From: Dactylellina haptotyla
Taxonomy: Eukaryota; Ascomycota; Orbiliomycetes; Orbiliales; Orbiliaceae
DNA: 64,000 nt
Reading direction: 5' to 3'
Assembly: GCA_031310005.1 (NCBI GenBank)
Contig: CM062380.1
Location: forward strand, 1,240,001-1,304,000
Each line of letters opens with the position of its first letter. Position 1 is the first letter of the stretch. The notes beneath the pieces are model-generated. The model was not told where the DNA came from and searched no databases. It saw nothing but the letters and a program-made list of their open reading frames with translations. The position numbers and the translations under genes were made by a program. Positions 12,701-25,000 of the stretch are shown here, piece after piece.

Positions 12701-12914
12701 TATTCAGAAAATAGACTCGAAGTTGATCAAGCTGAGGGAGTTGAAGGTACAGACAGATACTGTGAAGAAGAAGACAATGGAGACATGGCAGAATCTATGG
12801 TATAGGCGGTTGAGAGATTTGGAGTTGAGATATTCTACTTGGAGGGATCTGGCGACGAAGAATATCGAGCGGACGCAGGCGAGGTTGATGTCGCGAGATG
12901 ACGGGCAACTGTAG
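9738..12914 (+). CDS. Large secreted protein, Pro/Asn/Gln-rich, unknown function
   Basis: Exons 9738-9935, 10047-12114 and 12175-12914 give 1001 residues. Intron 1 (111 bp, GTATGA...ATAG) joins GDDGGK to LQAFGIING in phase 0. Intron 2 (12115-12174, GTAAGT...ATATAG) is 60 bp with no stop, so retention would add 20 residues. Residues 1-23 form a signal peptide (LLLCGLLSASRTTAYF). A compact N-terminal region runs to about residue 200 with two or three cysteines and the stretch DWRWVQRSGVPNTSGRAVVF. A long Pro/Asn/Ser/Gln-rich, presumably disordered middle follows, then an acidic part, and the last 160 residues look like a charged coiled coil (KQARLLKDLERIRDDIQKID). I know no family for it. An extracellular or wall-associated role is an inference from the leader and composition. 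Confidence 0.78.
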
Positions 12915-13316
12915 TAACCTATCTTTTATATTTAGTTTAATATGCTTGTATTTTCGGTACCTTGCATCGAGTAGCTATATAATCCGTATATCTATACAAA
13001 CTGTGTGCCTCCAGTGGAATAGTTTCAATTATGTCCCCAATACTTATCGATCTATCAGAGAGTGTATCCCCGCGTTGTCTGTGTGACATTTCCGGTCCTC
13101 ACACAAAGAATCCATGCAACTGCGGCAAAAAGCAAATCGCCCACCAAAACGGGAAGATTACTTCATCCTTCGCTCATTGCACTTTTGCACATGCGCGTGC
13201 GGCCTTCGCTTGAACATTCGCCTTCCTGCCGACCCAATTTTTTCGATATCTTCTCTTCACAATAATTCCTCCAAAGACGCAAGGACAAATTCAATTGGCA
13301 TAACCATACCTTCACA
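12915..13316. other. Spacer upstream of SDHAF2
   Basis: About 400 bp containing the 3' end of the secreted-protein gene and the SDHAF2 promoter. Nothing else is recognisable. Confidence 0.5.
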
Positions 13317-14387
13317 ATGCTACCAATCCGCTCTCTCACACGCACGTTAACCTCCAAGCGTCTGCTGCCCGCGCTCTCTCCCCAATTCTCAACGACCTCG
13401 CACGCAGCTCGCCCGAGCCGAAGTGATGTACCCTCCAACAATGACCCGAAGAGCCCCAATCAACCCCATATCTCCAATGTTCACTCGACGTTAACCAGCG
13501 ATATGCCATCTGTTGGCAAGGCGCCTCCGCCGCCAGAGTTTATCGGGAGCGTGGATCCTAAATATGCTACTAAATCTGCGTATCCGACGACAGGCAAGGA
13601 CGGCGAGGTCAGCGGGTCGATAAAGTCCGGACATGGCGGCGCGGTTGATGCATCGGAGAGTGAATGGGCGAAGTTCATCGCAGAGCCGATTAAACGGGTA
13701 GGAGAAGATGATAAGACCATGCGGGCCAGATTAGTTTGTATGTGAACATTCTTTACCAAAAGCCTACAATTGTTTTATCCATAACTTTCTAACGTTTGAT
13801 TATATATAGACCAATCACGGAAACGAGGAATACTGGAAACAGATCTACTGCTGTCTACTTTCGCAGACGAAAACTTGGCGAGAATGACGGTGGCGCAGAT
13901 GCAAGAGTACGATTCGTTTTTGGACGAGAATGACTGGGATATCTACTACTGGTGCACCCAAGACCCGCCGGTGAACGTTGTCGATAATAAAGATTCCAGC
14001 GCGGATATACCAGTAAAAGACGGGTCGGCGGTCACAGAGGCCACGACGTATAATACGCCCAACTCGAGGAAGACTGCAAGCCTGGTACACCCAGACGGGA
14101 AGATCCAACCACCGCCTGGCGTTCAGCATTTAGGAAGTATCGAGCAGCCGATGATGAAGACGAATAGGAATCCTGAGGATATCACGGGAAGCCGTGCGAT
14201 CGAATGGGCGCAAACGGTTGGAAGTGTCAAAATCGCGTATAAACCCGTACCGGAGAAGTGGAAGAACAGCTGGGTGTTGCAAGCCCTTAGGGATCATGTC
14301 GAGACCAGAAGAGCTAGAGCAGGAGACATCGATAGCTCCAGACTTAAGGCGAAAGGAATGGGCAGAATGCCTGATTTAAGAACTTAA
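13317..14387 (+). CDS. Succinate dehydrogenase assembly factor 2 (SDHAF2/Sdh5)
   Basis: Exons 13317-13737 and 13810-14387 (72-bp intron, GTATGT...ATATAG) encode 332 residues. The splice creates V-Y-Q-S-R-K-R-G-I-L-E-T-D-L-L-L-S, and the next block ADENLARMT...YDSFLDENDWDIYYW completes the family core. SDHAF2 promotes covalent attachment of FAD to the flavoprotein subunit of succinate dehydrogenase in the mitochondrial matrix. The first 30 residues are rich in Arg, Ser, Thr and Leu without acidic residues, as in a mitochondrial presequence. A stretch of about 75 residues separates the IYYW core from the conserved end EWAQTVGSVKIAYKPVPEKWKNSWVL; a linker at this place is usual in filamentous fungi. 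About 95 polar residues also precede the core. Confidence 0.93.
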
Positions 14388-14505
14388 TAACATTTTGCTA
14401 CTCTCATAAATTCAGAATGCAAGCATCGTACATTTACATTGTACTATCTCTGATATAGCTCCCGATTTCAACAATTCTATAGTGCATCTTTCTACGTCGT
14501 AAAGG

Positions 14506-16068
14506 TCAAGGCGCATCATCCCTCCATTCGGTGAAATAATCCCACGTCGACCACAACTTAACCCCTTCCCTTGGCGGTTTCTTATACGCCATCGGATCCG
14601 GTACGTAACACTGCTTACCCGCAGTCGCATACATCTCCGCACCGCTCCACTCCGGATACGTCTCCAACCAGGCGATGATATCCCTGTCCCTATTATAATG
14701 ATTCCAGGGTATCGCAAAATGTTCATCCGGGGTAATACTCATCCGACCCAGAAACACATTCGCAGCAAGCATTATATCCAGAAACATTTCAATCATCATC
14801 GGGAACACGCCCGTGAACACTTTATTCAACAGCTTCGCGTATGCGACGTACATGTCACCCGTCAACCTCCCTCCGCTGTTCCATTGTTTCCAGGGAGCTC
14901 CTGTTATCTTCCCCTTGGAGTTTATCCCGCCGTACGGGCGGATATCAAAGTCCTTCCCGACGACGAATCGATTCTGGTAGTAGTCTGCGTATCCGATATC
15001 CTCGCGACCCTTACCGGGCGCTGATACCGCCGGGTACGTTATACCTGCTGGATTTTTCAATTTGTTCGTTTCCGGGAATTTTTTGATCTCTTTATTAACC
15101 AATGCTTGGACTTTGGCGATAACTGATCCTAGCGCCGATATGGCCTTGGGTAATGCGTACCACATGTTGACGATACCGTTACCACCAATGACTATAGTAC
15201 TAGTGCCGTTGATATCGCCAGTTTTGAAAATCCCTTGAAGTACTTTCCTGTACGTTGCCGGGTTCAACGGCCATTCCGGGACAATGGGGTACCCCGTGCC
15301 TTCCGTGCCAGATATATACGGTTGCTTAAAGGGATTCGAAGCCGCCGTTCTGGCGATACTCCTGCCGTTGTAAACCCACTCGACGGCCGACCAGGCTTCT
15401 TCGTGGAGAAGGAGGATCTCCTTATTAAGTGATTGCAGACCTTGCGGCCGTTTCTTCTTCATATCCTCTATTAACATGTCGGCTTGTTTCATGATCTCCA
15501 CCAGATCCTTGCTGGCTACCATTAACAGCCAGAGCGGGCACCAGTCGTTTTCTCTGATACGAAGGGCTTCTTCGAAGACTGTCCATTGGTCGGGTGAGAC
15601 TACTATACTTGTCGCCCAGAAGTTTTCATGTGGCACTTCCCATTCGGATTTGGGTGGTAGTCTCGCCTTTTGAGACTCTCGGAGAGCTGCGAGAGATCTG
15701 CTCGCCCAGTCTTTGATGTCTTGTTGGTTTCGGGCTAACTGTTCGGGACCCCAATCGTCTTCGATGCCGATACTGATATCATCATTTTGGACTCCTTCTT
15801 GTGCCTGGCCGGGGACGTCTTGTGTTTGGACTCCGAGTTCAGTTTGAACATCTTGCGGGTGTTGGATCACGGGTTGATTATCGATTGGTGCTGGAATGTT
15901 AGGATTTGGGATAGTCGGTCCTGGTATATTGGGATTCGTGTCACCGGGCGGCGCAGGATTCGCAGGATTGGTCTTAATATCGCTCTGGATTAATCCTTGG
16001 CTTCGAACACTTGTGACAAGTAGAGCGATAATGAGGAAGAGCCTCGCGAAGATAGTAACACTATGCAT
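14506..16068 (-). CDS. Secreted protein of unknown function, 520 residues
   Basis: A single open frame without needed introns. The first 23 residues (FLIIALLVTSVRSQ) are a clear signal peptide. Residues about 25-110 are Pro/Asn/Gln-rich with repeated N-P-x-x-P-x-P wording. From about residue 115 the sequence looks folded and is rich in aromatic residues, for example PHENFWATSIVVSPDQWTVF and VEWVYNGRSIARTA, then GYADYYQNRFVVGKDFD near 365-380. Only a few cysteines are present. I recognise no catalytic motif or family. It lies tail-to-tail with SDHAF2. The leader plus low-complexity stalk plus aromatic-rich domain suggests an extracellular protein; anything more would be guesswork. Confidence 0.75.
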   Translation of the reverse strand: MHSVTIFARLFLIIALLVTSVRSQGLIQSDIKTNPANPAPPGDTNPNIPGPTIPNPNIPAPIDNQPVIQHPQDVQTELGVQTQDVPGQAQEGVQNDDISIGIEDDWGPEQLARNQQDIKDWASRSLAALRESQKARLPPKSEWEVPHENFWATSIVVSPDQWTVFEEALRIRENDWCPLWLLMVASKDLVEIMKQADMLIEDMKKKRPQGLQSLNKEILLLHEEAWSAVEWVYNGRSIARTAASNPFKQPYISGTEGTGYPIVPEWPLNPATYRKVLQGIFKTGDINGTSTIVIGGNGIVNMWYALPKAISALGSVIAKVQALVNKEIKKFPETNKLKNPAGITYPAVSAPGKGREDIGYADYYQNRFVVGKDFDIRPYGGINSKGKITGAPWKQWNSGGRLTGDMYVAYAKLLNKVFTGVFPMMIEMFLDIMLAANVFLGRMSITPDEHFAIPWNHYNRDRDIIAWLETYPEWSGAEMYATAGKQCYVPDPMAYKKPPREGVKLWSTWDYFTEWRDDAP

Positions 16069-16741
16069 CTTGTGCTACTATCGAATACAACTCTTACACG
16101 TGGAGGTCCTGGATCAGACATCCCATGCAGCATGGTCGGGACTCCACACTATCACCTTGTGCTCTCGTAGAATTCTATCAATTACCTCCATATCTCTCTT
16201 GAATGGGAGAAACGGGTAAACAAGTTTGGTGGATGGGATGGGTCTGAGAAACACCTCATAGTCACTAAAACCATCTCAGCAGTAGGTTTACAAAGTGAAA
16301 AAGGAAGGAACGAGTCTGTAGAAATATTTTGAATTCCGAAGAGAGATGATTCTTTTTGACCCAAAATAACCAAAGGCTAAAAAACATCGACAGAAAAGCA
16401 AAGTAGTGAAAAGAGAGCGGACTGCTGCCCACCAGCCCCATGAGATATATATATACAAATTGAAGAACAGAGCGATTGACTTTTCAAGCAAGAAAGTAGT
16501 TCGCCGTGTAGTCCAAGAAAGAAAACCCACAACTGATCCAAGACCAGTGACTTTTTGTGCATATGTTCATCCACAGAGGAGGATATAGAAACGTGTGAAA
16601 TCCCCTGCTGTGCCGCGAGTTGTCGTATCGTATGTACACCCCTTCAGCCGAAAGGGGAAGAGGGAGAAGAACGCCCCCAGCCGTTTATTACTACACGGAA
16701 TGAAGGGTTCAAAGTAGTTTTGTATGAGAGCAGGAGGTAAA
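16069..16741. other. Intergenic region
   Basis: Promoter side of the 520-residue secreted protein gene and 3' side of the PRELI gene. Open frames here overlap on both strands and have no recognisable content. Confidence 0.5.
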
Positions 16742-17616
16742 TCAGACGCCAACGCCGGCATCGATGCCCTCCGCCTTGGGTATCTCCTCACGCACCCGTC
16801 TCCACACAGCCTTCCAGCCGACCTCGCCATCTCCGACCCTCTCAACGCCTCTCGCTCCGATTAAACCGATCTTACGCAATCGATCCAGCACTAATTGCAT
16901 ACCCTTGGTGCTGCTTCCAACATGTTCCGCCGTGCGCCGGGCGCCCAACTGCTCAATCGTCCTCTGCACCCCTTGCTTACCCCAACCGAAACCAAACCCG
17001 AATAAACCTCTCTTCTCTTGCTGTTGCTGGTGGGCTTCCTGGATTTCGGCCTCAGTGGGTTGGTTCTGGTTCCTCCGATTGCCGAATCTACTATCGAACC
17101 GAACTGTGGTTCTGACGTTTGTGATATCGCCGGCTTCTGAAGGGGTGTATGTTTGCTGTTCGATCACGCTGAGGATGGAGGTATGGTCGAGATTCCGCGT
17201 TTCGGTTTCCATGACCATGGTCCGCGGGTTTACTTTGGAGGTTTCGAGGATATATGAGTCGGAGATGGAAGGGAGGAGGCGGGTTAGGGCGGCGGGGAGC
17301 TTGCCGCGTTTGTGGTGGATTCGGACGGTGTGCAAACAGCCGGTATCGTCGATATGGCGTGAGATGACATCGGAGGAGATTACGTGGGTCGAGTAGGGGC
17401 TGCATAAGAGGTAGTTTGTTAGTTATAAGAGATATATAGCATTTGTAGGTGGGTGAGGAGGGGAACGTACTTTGGATAGCGGAGGAAGTAGGCAAGGGTG
17501 ACGGCATGCCAGGTGTAGCTATCGAGTACACATTAGCATAACAATCATATCTAATTGGAGTTATTGAAGGAGAGTACGCACTCGTAGGAGAATCCGTTTT
17601 CGTAAAATTTGACCAT
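16742..17616 (-). CDS. PRELI/MSF1-domain lipid transfer protein (Ups/Slowmo family)
   Basis: Exons 17616-17582, 17518-17471 and 17399-16742 (introns 63 and 71 bp) give 246 residues. The first three exons assemble MVKFYENGFSYDYTWHAVTL, then AYFLRYPNPYSTHVISSDVI and GCLHTVRIHHKRGKLP, which is the PRELI/MSF1 signature at the very N-terminus. Later conserved wording includes SYILETSKVNPRTMVMETETRNLDH and VRTTVRFDSRFG. Family members (Ups1, Ups2, Ups3; human PRELI and SLMO) carry phosphatidic acid or phosphatidylserine across the mitochondrial intermembrane space with Mdm35. Position of the exons within the fold is normal. The C-terminal 70 residues extend beyond yeast Ups1 and include a Gln-rich stretch. 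Which Ups paralogue this corresponds to cannot be decided by eye. Confidence 0.92.
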
Positions 17617-18340
17617 TGTGGCGGCGGGATATGTAGATAGAGAGCTAGGTGGGGATGGTTCCAAGGTTATATCGCAGCGTATTTCATAAAGAGAGCAACG
17701 AAAGACTGCATCGGCCAGAGACAGCTACAGCGCTGGTCAGCGTCCACCGGTCCTCTCTGACGGGTGTGTTCTCGATGTCGATAGAGATGACGATGCGGAA
17801 GAGAAAAGGAAGGATGAGGTGATTGTGGTGCGCGAGACAATCGATCAATCAGCGGCCGGGTTCCAACGGCCGGGCAGCAAATTCTTGCCACACGCAAACG
17901 CCCGCAGCAAAAAGCCTGGCTGTGGGGTACCTTAACGCCTACCGCATCTCTCGGCGATAAGAGGAAGGCTGTGTTGCCGCGTTGTTGCGTTGCTGTGTTG
18001 CACATCGCTGTCTCGGGCTGCGTTGTGATTGGCGGACGGCGTGTTGTTCGTGTTCGGGACGACCTCGCAAAGAGGCCAGCTTAACAAAGCGGCCCGTTTG
18101 GCTGTGCAGCTCTGCGAATTGACGGACGACGTGAAGAAGGCCTTCCACTCCATCAAACATCACGACAGGACGACCGCCAGACCGACGACGACGAGGAGTG
18201 CGCACGACCAATCTCCGCATCCGCCTCGACTTCATCCCTCCCTCCTCCCCCGTCACCGAACGAACTCCCAGGGAGACCCGCCAATTGACCCGTCCCGCAG
18301 ATATACCAAAAGCTCCCTGAGCTGCTCCCTCCCTTAAACC
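17617..18340. other. Divergent promoter region between the PRELI gene and erv25
   Basis: About 720 bp that serve two divergent genes. Several short frames are open on both strands but none carries a recognisable motif. Confidence 0.5.
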
Positions 18341-19071
18341 ATGAAGCTCCTACCGACCCTCACCCTCCTGACCACCACGGCATCGCTGGCGTCGGCGCTC
18401 AAATTCGATCTGTTCGCCCAGTCACAGGGCCAGCCGCATCGATGTATCCGGAACTTTGCCTCGAAGGACACCCTTGTCGTAGTCACCGCTATCATCGGTG
18501 GCACCAAAGGCGATGGCCAGAAAGTCAACATTCACGTGCGTTATCCCACCGCCCATCCGTTATCTCTAGCACTCTTCCATATATCACCCCGGATACTAAT
18601 ATAGTATAATCTGCAATATAGATTAAAGACGCAGTTGGTAACGAATACGGAAAACCCAAGGATGTAGCCGGCGAGACCCGCATGGCGTTCACCGCCCACG
18701 CCGACGCCGCATTCGACGTCTGCTTCGAAAACATTGCCACAAACTACCACCGCGGCGGCACACAGGTCAGCCGGTCCGTGGAGCTCGACGTCGACATCGG
18801 TGCCGACGCACGTGACTGGAGCGCCATCCAGGCCGCCGAGAAACTCAAGCCCGTAGAAATCGAACTCAGACGGATCGAGGAGTTGGTCGGCGAGATTGTC
18901 AGCGAGATGGAGTATCTGCGCACCCGAGAACAGAAGCTGAGAGATACCAACGAGAGCACGAACGAGCGTGTCAAGTGGTTCGCCTTCGCGACCATTAGCA
19001 CGTTGATCGGATTAGGGGCGTGGCAGGTCGTCTATCTGAGGAGTTATTTCAGGAGCAAGCACCTCATCTAA
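18341..19071 (+). CDS. erv25: p24-family COPII cargo receptor Erv25
   Basis: Exons 18341-18535 and 18622-19071 (86-bp intron, GTGCGT...ATATAG, phase 0) encode 214 residues. There is a signal peptide ([17 protein letters not shown], residues 3-19), a GOLD domain with paired cysteines (H-R-C-I-R-N-F near residue 31 and F-D-V-C-F-E-N near 100), a coiled-coil segment ([20 protein letters not shown]) and a single C-terminal membrane span ([20 protein letters not shown]). The cytosolic tail [10 protein letters not shown] resembles that of Erv25 (di-aromatic ER exit signal plus basic retrieval signal). p24 proteins form hetero-oligomers that cycle between ER and Golgi and help load cargo such as GPI-anchored proteins. 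Length matches yeast Erv25 (about 211). Confidence 0.93.
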
Positions 19072-19396
19072 ATACCACTCTTGTTTGTCATAGAAAACTG
19101 AAAGGGCGGGCAAAAGGTACTAAAATTTTAGCATACTATGCATAATCTCTCTTTTTTCTTTACCTCTTTGCATATATATATTATTATGTATCAGAAGCTT
19201 AGCTTTTTAATCCTACGGCGAGTCTAAAAGTACACCCTAGCCTCTTTTAAATGTTAATTGAATGATTTTGTGCATGATGGAATCGCGACTTATAAGGATT
19301 GCCCCGCCCTCTCCGTGGAGAGACTGGATGTGTAATCTTTGATCAATGCTTATTCGGCTCTAAATCTTTGGTATCATATGAAGTATTTACACCGAA
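19072..19396. other. Convergent 3' spacer between erv25 and the tryptophanyl-tRNA synthetase gene
   Basis: AT-rich, with no gene or recognisable element. Confidence 0.5.
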
Positions 19397-21060
19397 TCAA
19401 GAACTCGCTTTCGCCGCAGCAGCTGCCGCCTTCTCCGCATCTTTCTTCTCCTTTGTGATTCTCGCGCGCTCTTCTTGCTGCTCGGTCCCCCATTGCAGTG
19501 GTCTAGCCTTCATAAATTCATCTAATTCCTCATCACTTACGATCTTCCTCCTATCCTGGAACTCCTTGGTAAACGCCTGTAGAGTCTCAATGCACATCTT
19601 CTTCAACTCTCCCGTCAGCAACTCTCCTTTGCGGTAAGATTGTCCGATCTTTTCTAGTTCCTCATCATCCTCAAGGAAGAACGATAGGTAGTGGAAAGAA
19701 ACGTCCACATCCGGATTGCCTCCGTATTTACGCTGTTCCTCAACGGTCGTTTGGCCGCCAGAGAAAGCGTACTTGTTGATTTTCCGTTGGCTACAAACAA
19801 GTCCCCATTATTAGCTGATATACTCTCGTATGATGATATATCAAGATGATATATCAAGAGAACGAGAACCTACATTTCCTTGGGCGTATCGGTCATGTAA
19901 ATACTGCTATTCGGATCACTAGCGCTCATCTTGCTTCCCGGTCCACCCAACGCAGGGAAGAACATGGAATGAATCAACGCCGGTTTTTGGAACTTTAGCC
20001 TTGGCGCCGTATCACGCGATAGACGGAAGTACGGGTCCTGGTCGATAGCGCAGGGGATCAAACAAGGTATCGAAGCGACCTTCTTAGTATCCGTGCCAAA
20101 AATGTGTGGGAAAGTTGTCGCGAAAGCGGTAGCAATCTGCACAGCTGCGAAGAAGACTTTTCCGATATTCGCTCTGTTCAAATATATCTCATATCAGTAA
20201 ATGTACCTTTTACCAGAAGTAAACCTAGAATAGAAATTTAACATACGAATCGTCAAATCCAAAGACGCTCTTGCTCTGATTCGTAGTGATGCACTTCGCC
20301 ACCGCCATAACGTTCTCGTAAAACGCACCCCCCATGAAATCAAAGTCGCTGAATATAAACGTCTTTTTCATGTCGAACCCTACGGCGATGATATCCTTCG
20401 CATTCTGCCGAGCGAATTTCTTCACATCCGGAATCTTCAGGTCCTGCTTGAACAGAAACTTCTCGTCGTCCGTAAGCATAATCACCAGCGGCACATCAAA
20501 TACATCCTGTAACCATCTTTATACCCCCTTCAACGTTAGCATTTGTTATCCCGTATTCTATCTCACCCCAATTGACAATTTAGGGAGAATAAAAGATATA
20601 TGAAAAGGTAAGATAAAACAGACTTTGTGAATAAAAACGGCACCATATGCCCCATGTGCATACTATCCGAACTCGGTCCTCGCCCTGTGTACAAGAAGAA
20701 TGGCTTCCCTTGCTCGTATCGGTCCAGTATACTCTCCAGATCTCGATGGCTGAAGAAATATCCTCGTCTGAGGAACCGATGCGGCTTCTTGCCTGTCACC
20801 CGTTCGAATTTGGCCAGTAACTCCGGCGAGATTTTACGGGTTCCGAACTGCTGGATTAATTTATCGTAGTCTATAGCTTGCACTTTGCCGTCAACCACGG
20901 CGCCCTGTACGTTCCATGGATCGATATTCTGTTCTGCGTTCGAGGTAGCTGTGGCGCCCTCGGTCACCGGAGGGGCTGCGGTGCCTGGGAGGGCGGAAGG
21001 TTGGGGGTCCGCGGAGAGGGACAGCGGTTGGATCGAGGGCGGTTCTGTGGGTTCCGACAT
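19397..21060 (-). CDS. wrs1: Cytosolic tryptophanyl-tRNA synthetase
   Basis: Four exons, 21060-20624, 20516-20247, 20173-19874 and 19790-19397, with introns of 107, 73 and 83 bp, give 466 residues. The class I signatures are present: the HIGH-like M-H-M-G-H in [17 protein letters not shown] and the KMSKS-like loop [14 protein letters not shown]. Other eukaryotic-type blocks are [30 protein letters not shown], and [17 protein letters not shown] near the end. The enzyme attaches tryptophan to tRNA-Trp for cytosolic translation. The start at 21060 (MSEPTEPPS) is preferred; an upstream in-frame ATG at 21177 would add 39 residues. Intron 1 has the weak donor GTCTGT, but only this splice joins FLFTK to WLQDVFDVP. 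The Ala/Lys-rich C-terminal tail ends at 19397. Confidence 0.95.
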
Positions 21061-22039
21061 GGTTGCAATCGGTGGTGATATGTGCGAGAGCTTTAGGTTG
21101 GCGCAATGATGCGACGTTGGTTTTGGTGGTTCTTTTTTAAATATTTTGGCGGGGTGGAAGGGAAGGCGGGGAGTCACGTTGGCGACTCACCTTTCGAGGC
21201 CCAATCGGTTCGATGTGGCAACACAGTCGGCAGTCGGTGGGTCGGGCAAGGTCGAACTTAGGCTATAAAACTCTCAAACGTTTGATTCAGCAATCAGGCT
21301 ATCGCTGAGGGCGATATCTTTCAATACCGTTTCGAATTTCTGGCTGGGTAGTTTCTGTCAAGCTTGGGGCTAAATTAATGGGACAAGAGTTTTCCACTAG
21401 CCTACATTCCATGGATTTCTAATTGGGTGTAATCGGATACATAGGATGATACGGCCCGTATCTGGTTTCTCCCATCGCTTCAGCACGCTTTGGCTGTAGA
21501 TTAAAGATTTTTTATTAGGAAATCGCAGATGCAGGTAGTATATTAGGAATAAGGAAGAGTTGCCTTGGCATATGGATACATCAACAATCAGGGGAAACCG
21601 AATTGGCCCTTCAACCGATTGCGTAATTTCTCTTCGAGTTTATTTTTGGTTGTTTCATCCTACTTTTACTATAACAGGAAGATATATATTTCTGGACATA
21701 TAGATGATAATATATGCAGCACCATGTAAGGGGGAAAGATAACTTGATAAGATTAATTTAATCGATAGGCAACTGGATACCATGCAGTTGAATTCAAAAA
21801 TTATTTCTTTACGGACAGTATCAAGCTTAGAATTCTATGGAGGCAAAACATATTCTGGCATACTTTTTTCTATTCCTAATCAAGTGGCTTTGTTGTTACA
21901 ATCTTGCTTGGTCTACACATCTGTATCCTGAAAAAAAAGAAGAAAAAAGGAGCTAGAAATAGGAATCTTCCGCTATCAAAATATTACTCTCAAAAGCCTA
22001 CCATTCTAACCGACTCTGATACTTTCTCTTATCTTTTAT
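21061..22039. other. Intergenic region
   Basis: Promoter side of the tryptophanyl-tRNA synthetase gene and 3' side of the mucin-like gene. A/T-rich with a short A-rich run near 21931. No gene is supported. Confidence 0.5.
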
Positions 22040-25000
22040 TTAGAAAAGCCGACGGTAGTATCCACCATCACCATAGCCATCATTACTAGGCTTGCTTGGT
22101 TTGGGCTTCGGTGGGGCAGGGCAAGTCTTCATAGCATCCTGCATCTGCTTCTTATTCTTAGAGATATCATTGGCATCCTTGCAAGCGGTGTACTGGATGG
22201 AACAATGCTCCTTGAGTTCTGTGGTGGTAAAGCACTTCTTGCTCTTACCGCTTCCCGTGCATCTCTTTGAGGTTGCATAGGACTTCTCGCACTTCTTCCG
22301 CTGTTCGACACAAGCGTTAGAGCAAGCAGTCTGGAACTCCTCAATAGTGTACTTATACGAGGTACGGCAAGTGGACTCGATGCCCTTGAGTTTGATGAGT
22401 ATGTAAGACTTGGAGTCTTTGGTCCAGACAATCGAGGCTGGAAAACCGCCGATAGGGTAGGATGGGACCCCCTTCTTCTTGGCTTGATCGGACCGATTTG
22501 GCATGCGGCAGCAGCTGTTCTTTGGAGGACCATCTGGCTTATTAGGCTTGCTGGGCTTGGTAGGTTTGCTAGGCTTAGTTGATGTTGTGTGGTGCTTGGT
22601 AGTCTTGCTCGACTTTGACTTAGTCGTCTTCCAAGAAGTTTTCCAGGTCTTCGTCGTCTTGCTGTACTTGGTGTGAGGTTTGGAGGTGGTCTTCTTGGTA
22701 GAGACAGAAGTAGTAGAAGAAGAAGTCTGAGAGCTGCTGGAAACAGTCTTGACACTAACGCTGTTATTGCTAGTAGTGGTTGGTGCGCTACTTGTACCTT
22801 TTGAGGTGGTGGTGGTGCTGCTACTTGGTGGAGGAGCAGTGCTTGTATCTCCACCTGGGCTCGTGCTACTACCGCCACTTGACGTGGTAGATGAGCTATC
22901 GCTTGGCGGTGGCGCTGTAGAGCTGGTACCATCGGTGGAACTAGTAGTGCTACCTAATGGAGTCGTAGTGCTGCTGTTGTCAGTAGGGGTGGTTGTGCTG
23001 CTAGATTCATCTGGCGGAACACTTGAGCTGTCGCTTGGTGGAGCGGTGGAGCTATCGCTAGATGGCATAGTAGAGCTCGAACCATACGCCGGGGTAGTAG
23101 TACTACTGGTATCATCTGGGGGAACAGTAGAGCTATCACTTGGTGGGACAGTAGAACTGCTATCTGGGGGAGGAGCGGTAGAGCTATCTTCAGAAGGAGG
23201 GGTAGTAGAACTGTCACTTGGAGGAGCTGTGGAACTATCGCTAGGGGGAAGGGTATAGCTAGAATCAGAAGGCGAGGTGCTGCTAGGTCCATCTGGAGGT
23301 ACCGTAGAGCTATCACTCGGTGGAGCAGTTGAGCTGTCTCCAGGGGGAGGGGCAGTAGAACTGTCGCTAGGGGGCACCGTGGAGCTAGCATCGCCAGGGG
23401 ATGTAGAGCTGGGCCCATCTGGGGGTACGGTAGAGCTATCTCCGGGAGGGGGTGCCGTGGAGCTGTCACTGGGTGGAGCAGTTGAGCTCTCATCGGGAGG
23501 GGTAGTAGAAGAAGTATCACCCGAACTAGTACTGGAGAAGTCCTTTGGCGTTACAACGGAGCTTGAATCGTAAACTGGCGTAGTGGTACTGCTGGCGTCA
23601 TCTGGAGGAGTTGTGCTGCTAACATCTGGTGGGCTGGTGGTGCTAGAGTTATCTGTCGGCGTGGTGGTACTGCTCGTATCATCTGGAGGCACAGTCGAGC
23701 TATCACTAGGAGGGGCAGTCGAGCTGTCCTGGGGAGGAGGAGCTGTCGAACTATCGCTAGGAGGGGCTGTAGAACTCTCATCAGGAGGAGGAGCTGTCGA
23801 GCTATCGCTAGGAGGAGCTGTTGTGCTATCACTAGGAGGGGCCGTTGAGCTATCGCTAGGAGGAGCCGTAGAACTCTCATCGGGAGGAGGAGCAGTCGAG
23901 CTATCCTCAGGAGGGGGAGCCGTAGAGCTATCGCTAGGTGGCTCAGTCGAACTTGAACCGTAGGCCGACTCGGTAGTGCTGCTAGTGTCATCAGGAGGAG
24001 TGGTAGAAGAACCATAAGGATTTGTGCTAGAGAAGTCCTTTGGCGACACATAAGAGCTATCTGGTGGTGTAGTTGAGCTTGTGTCATCGCCCGGGCTGGT
24101 AGTGGTCGGGCCATCTGGAGGCACAGTAGAGCTATCACTTGGTGGCTCTGTGGAGCTGTCGCTAGGTGGCATGGTCGAGCTGTCTCCAGGAGGAGCCGTT
24201 GAGCTATCTCCAGGAGGGCCAGTTGATGTGGACTCGTCAGGTGGCGTCGTGGTGCTGCTAGCGCCATCTGGCGGTACGGTAGAACTGTCGCTCGGAGGAG
24301 CCGTCGAGCTATCACTTGGTGGTTCTGTCGAGCTGTCGTCAGGCGGAGTGGTAGAGCTGTCTCCAGGAGGAGCTGTCGAACTGTCTCCAGGAGGGGCAGT
24401 TGAAGTGGACTCATCAGGTGGTGCCGTGGTGCTGCTGGCACCATCTGGTGGTACAGTAGAGCTATCGCTTGGGGGCTCTGTAGAGCTGTCACTAGGTGGC
24501 ATGGTAGAGCTGTCTCCTGGGGGAGCAGTAGAACTCGAATCGTAGGCCGGAGTAGTGGTGCTGCTCATGTCATCTGGGGGGACAGTTGAGCTATCACTGG
24601 GCGGTACGGTAGAGCTATCACTTGGAGGCATAGTTGAACTATCGTCAGGAGGAGGCGCTGTGGAACTGTCACCGGGAGGAGCAGTTGAAGAAGGTTCATC
24701 AGTGGGACTCGTTGTGCTGGGGCCATCCGGAGGGACAGTGGAACTGTCGCTTGGGGGCTCTGTCGAACTGTCCCCGGGAGGAGCCGTAGATGTATCACCA
24801 GGAGGCACATCTGTAGGATATGTGGTTGGGACATCAGTGGAGCTAACACTGTCAGTAGGACTCGTGGTTGTCACATCGGATGGCGGTACGGTAGAGGAAT
24901 CGCCAGGTGGGACCGGCGTGGTATCAACGCCTGGCGAAGTGGTACTGGTTTCGTCCGTCGGTGTTACAACCGAGCTATCACCAGGTGGCACCGAGGAGCT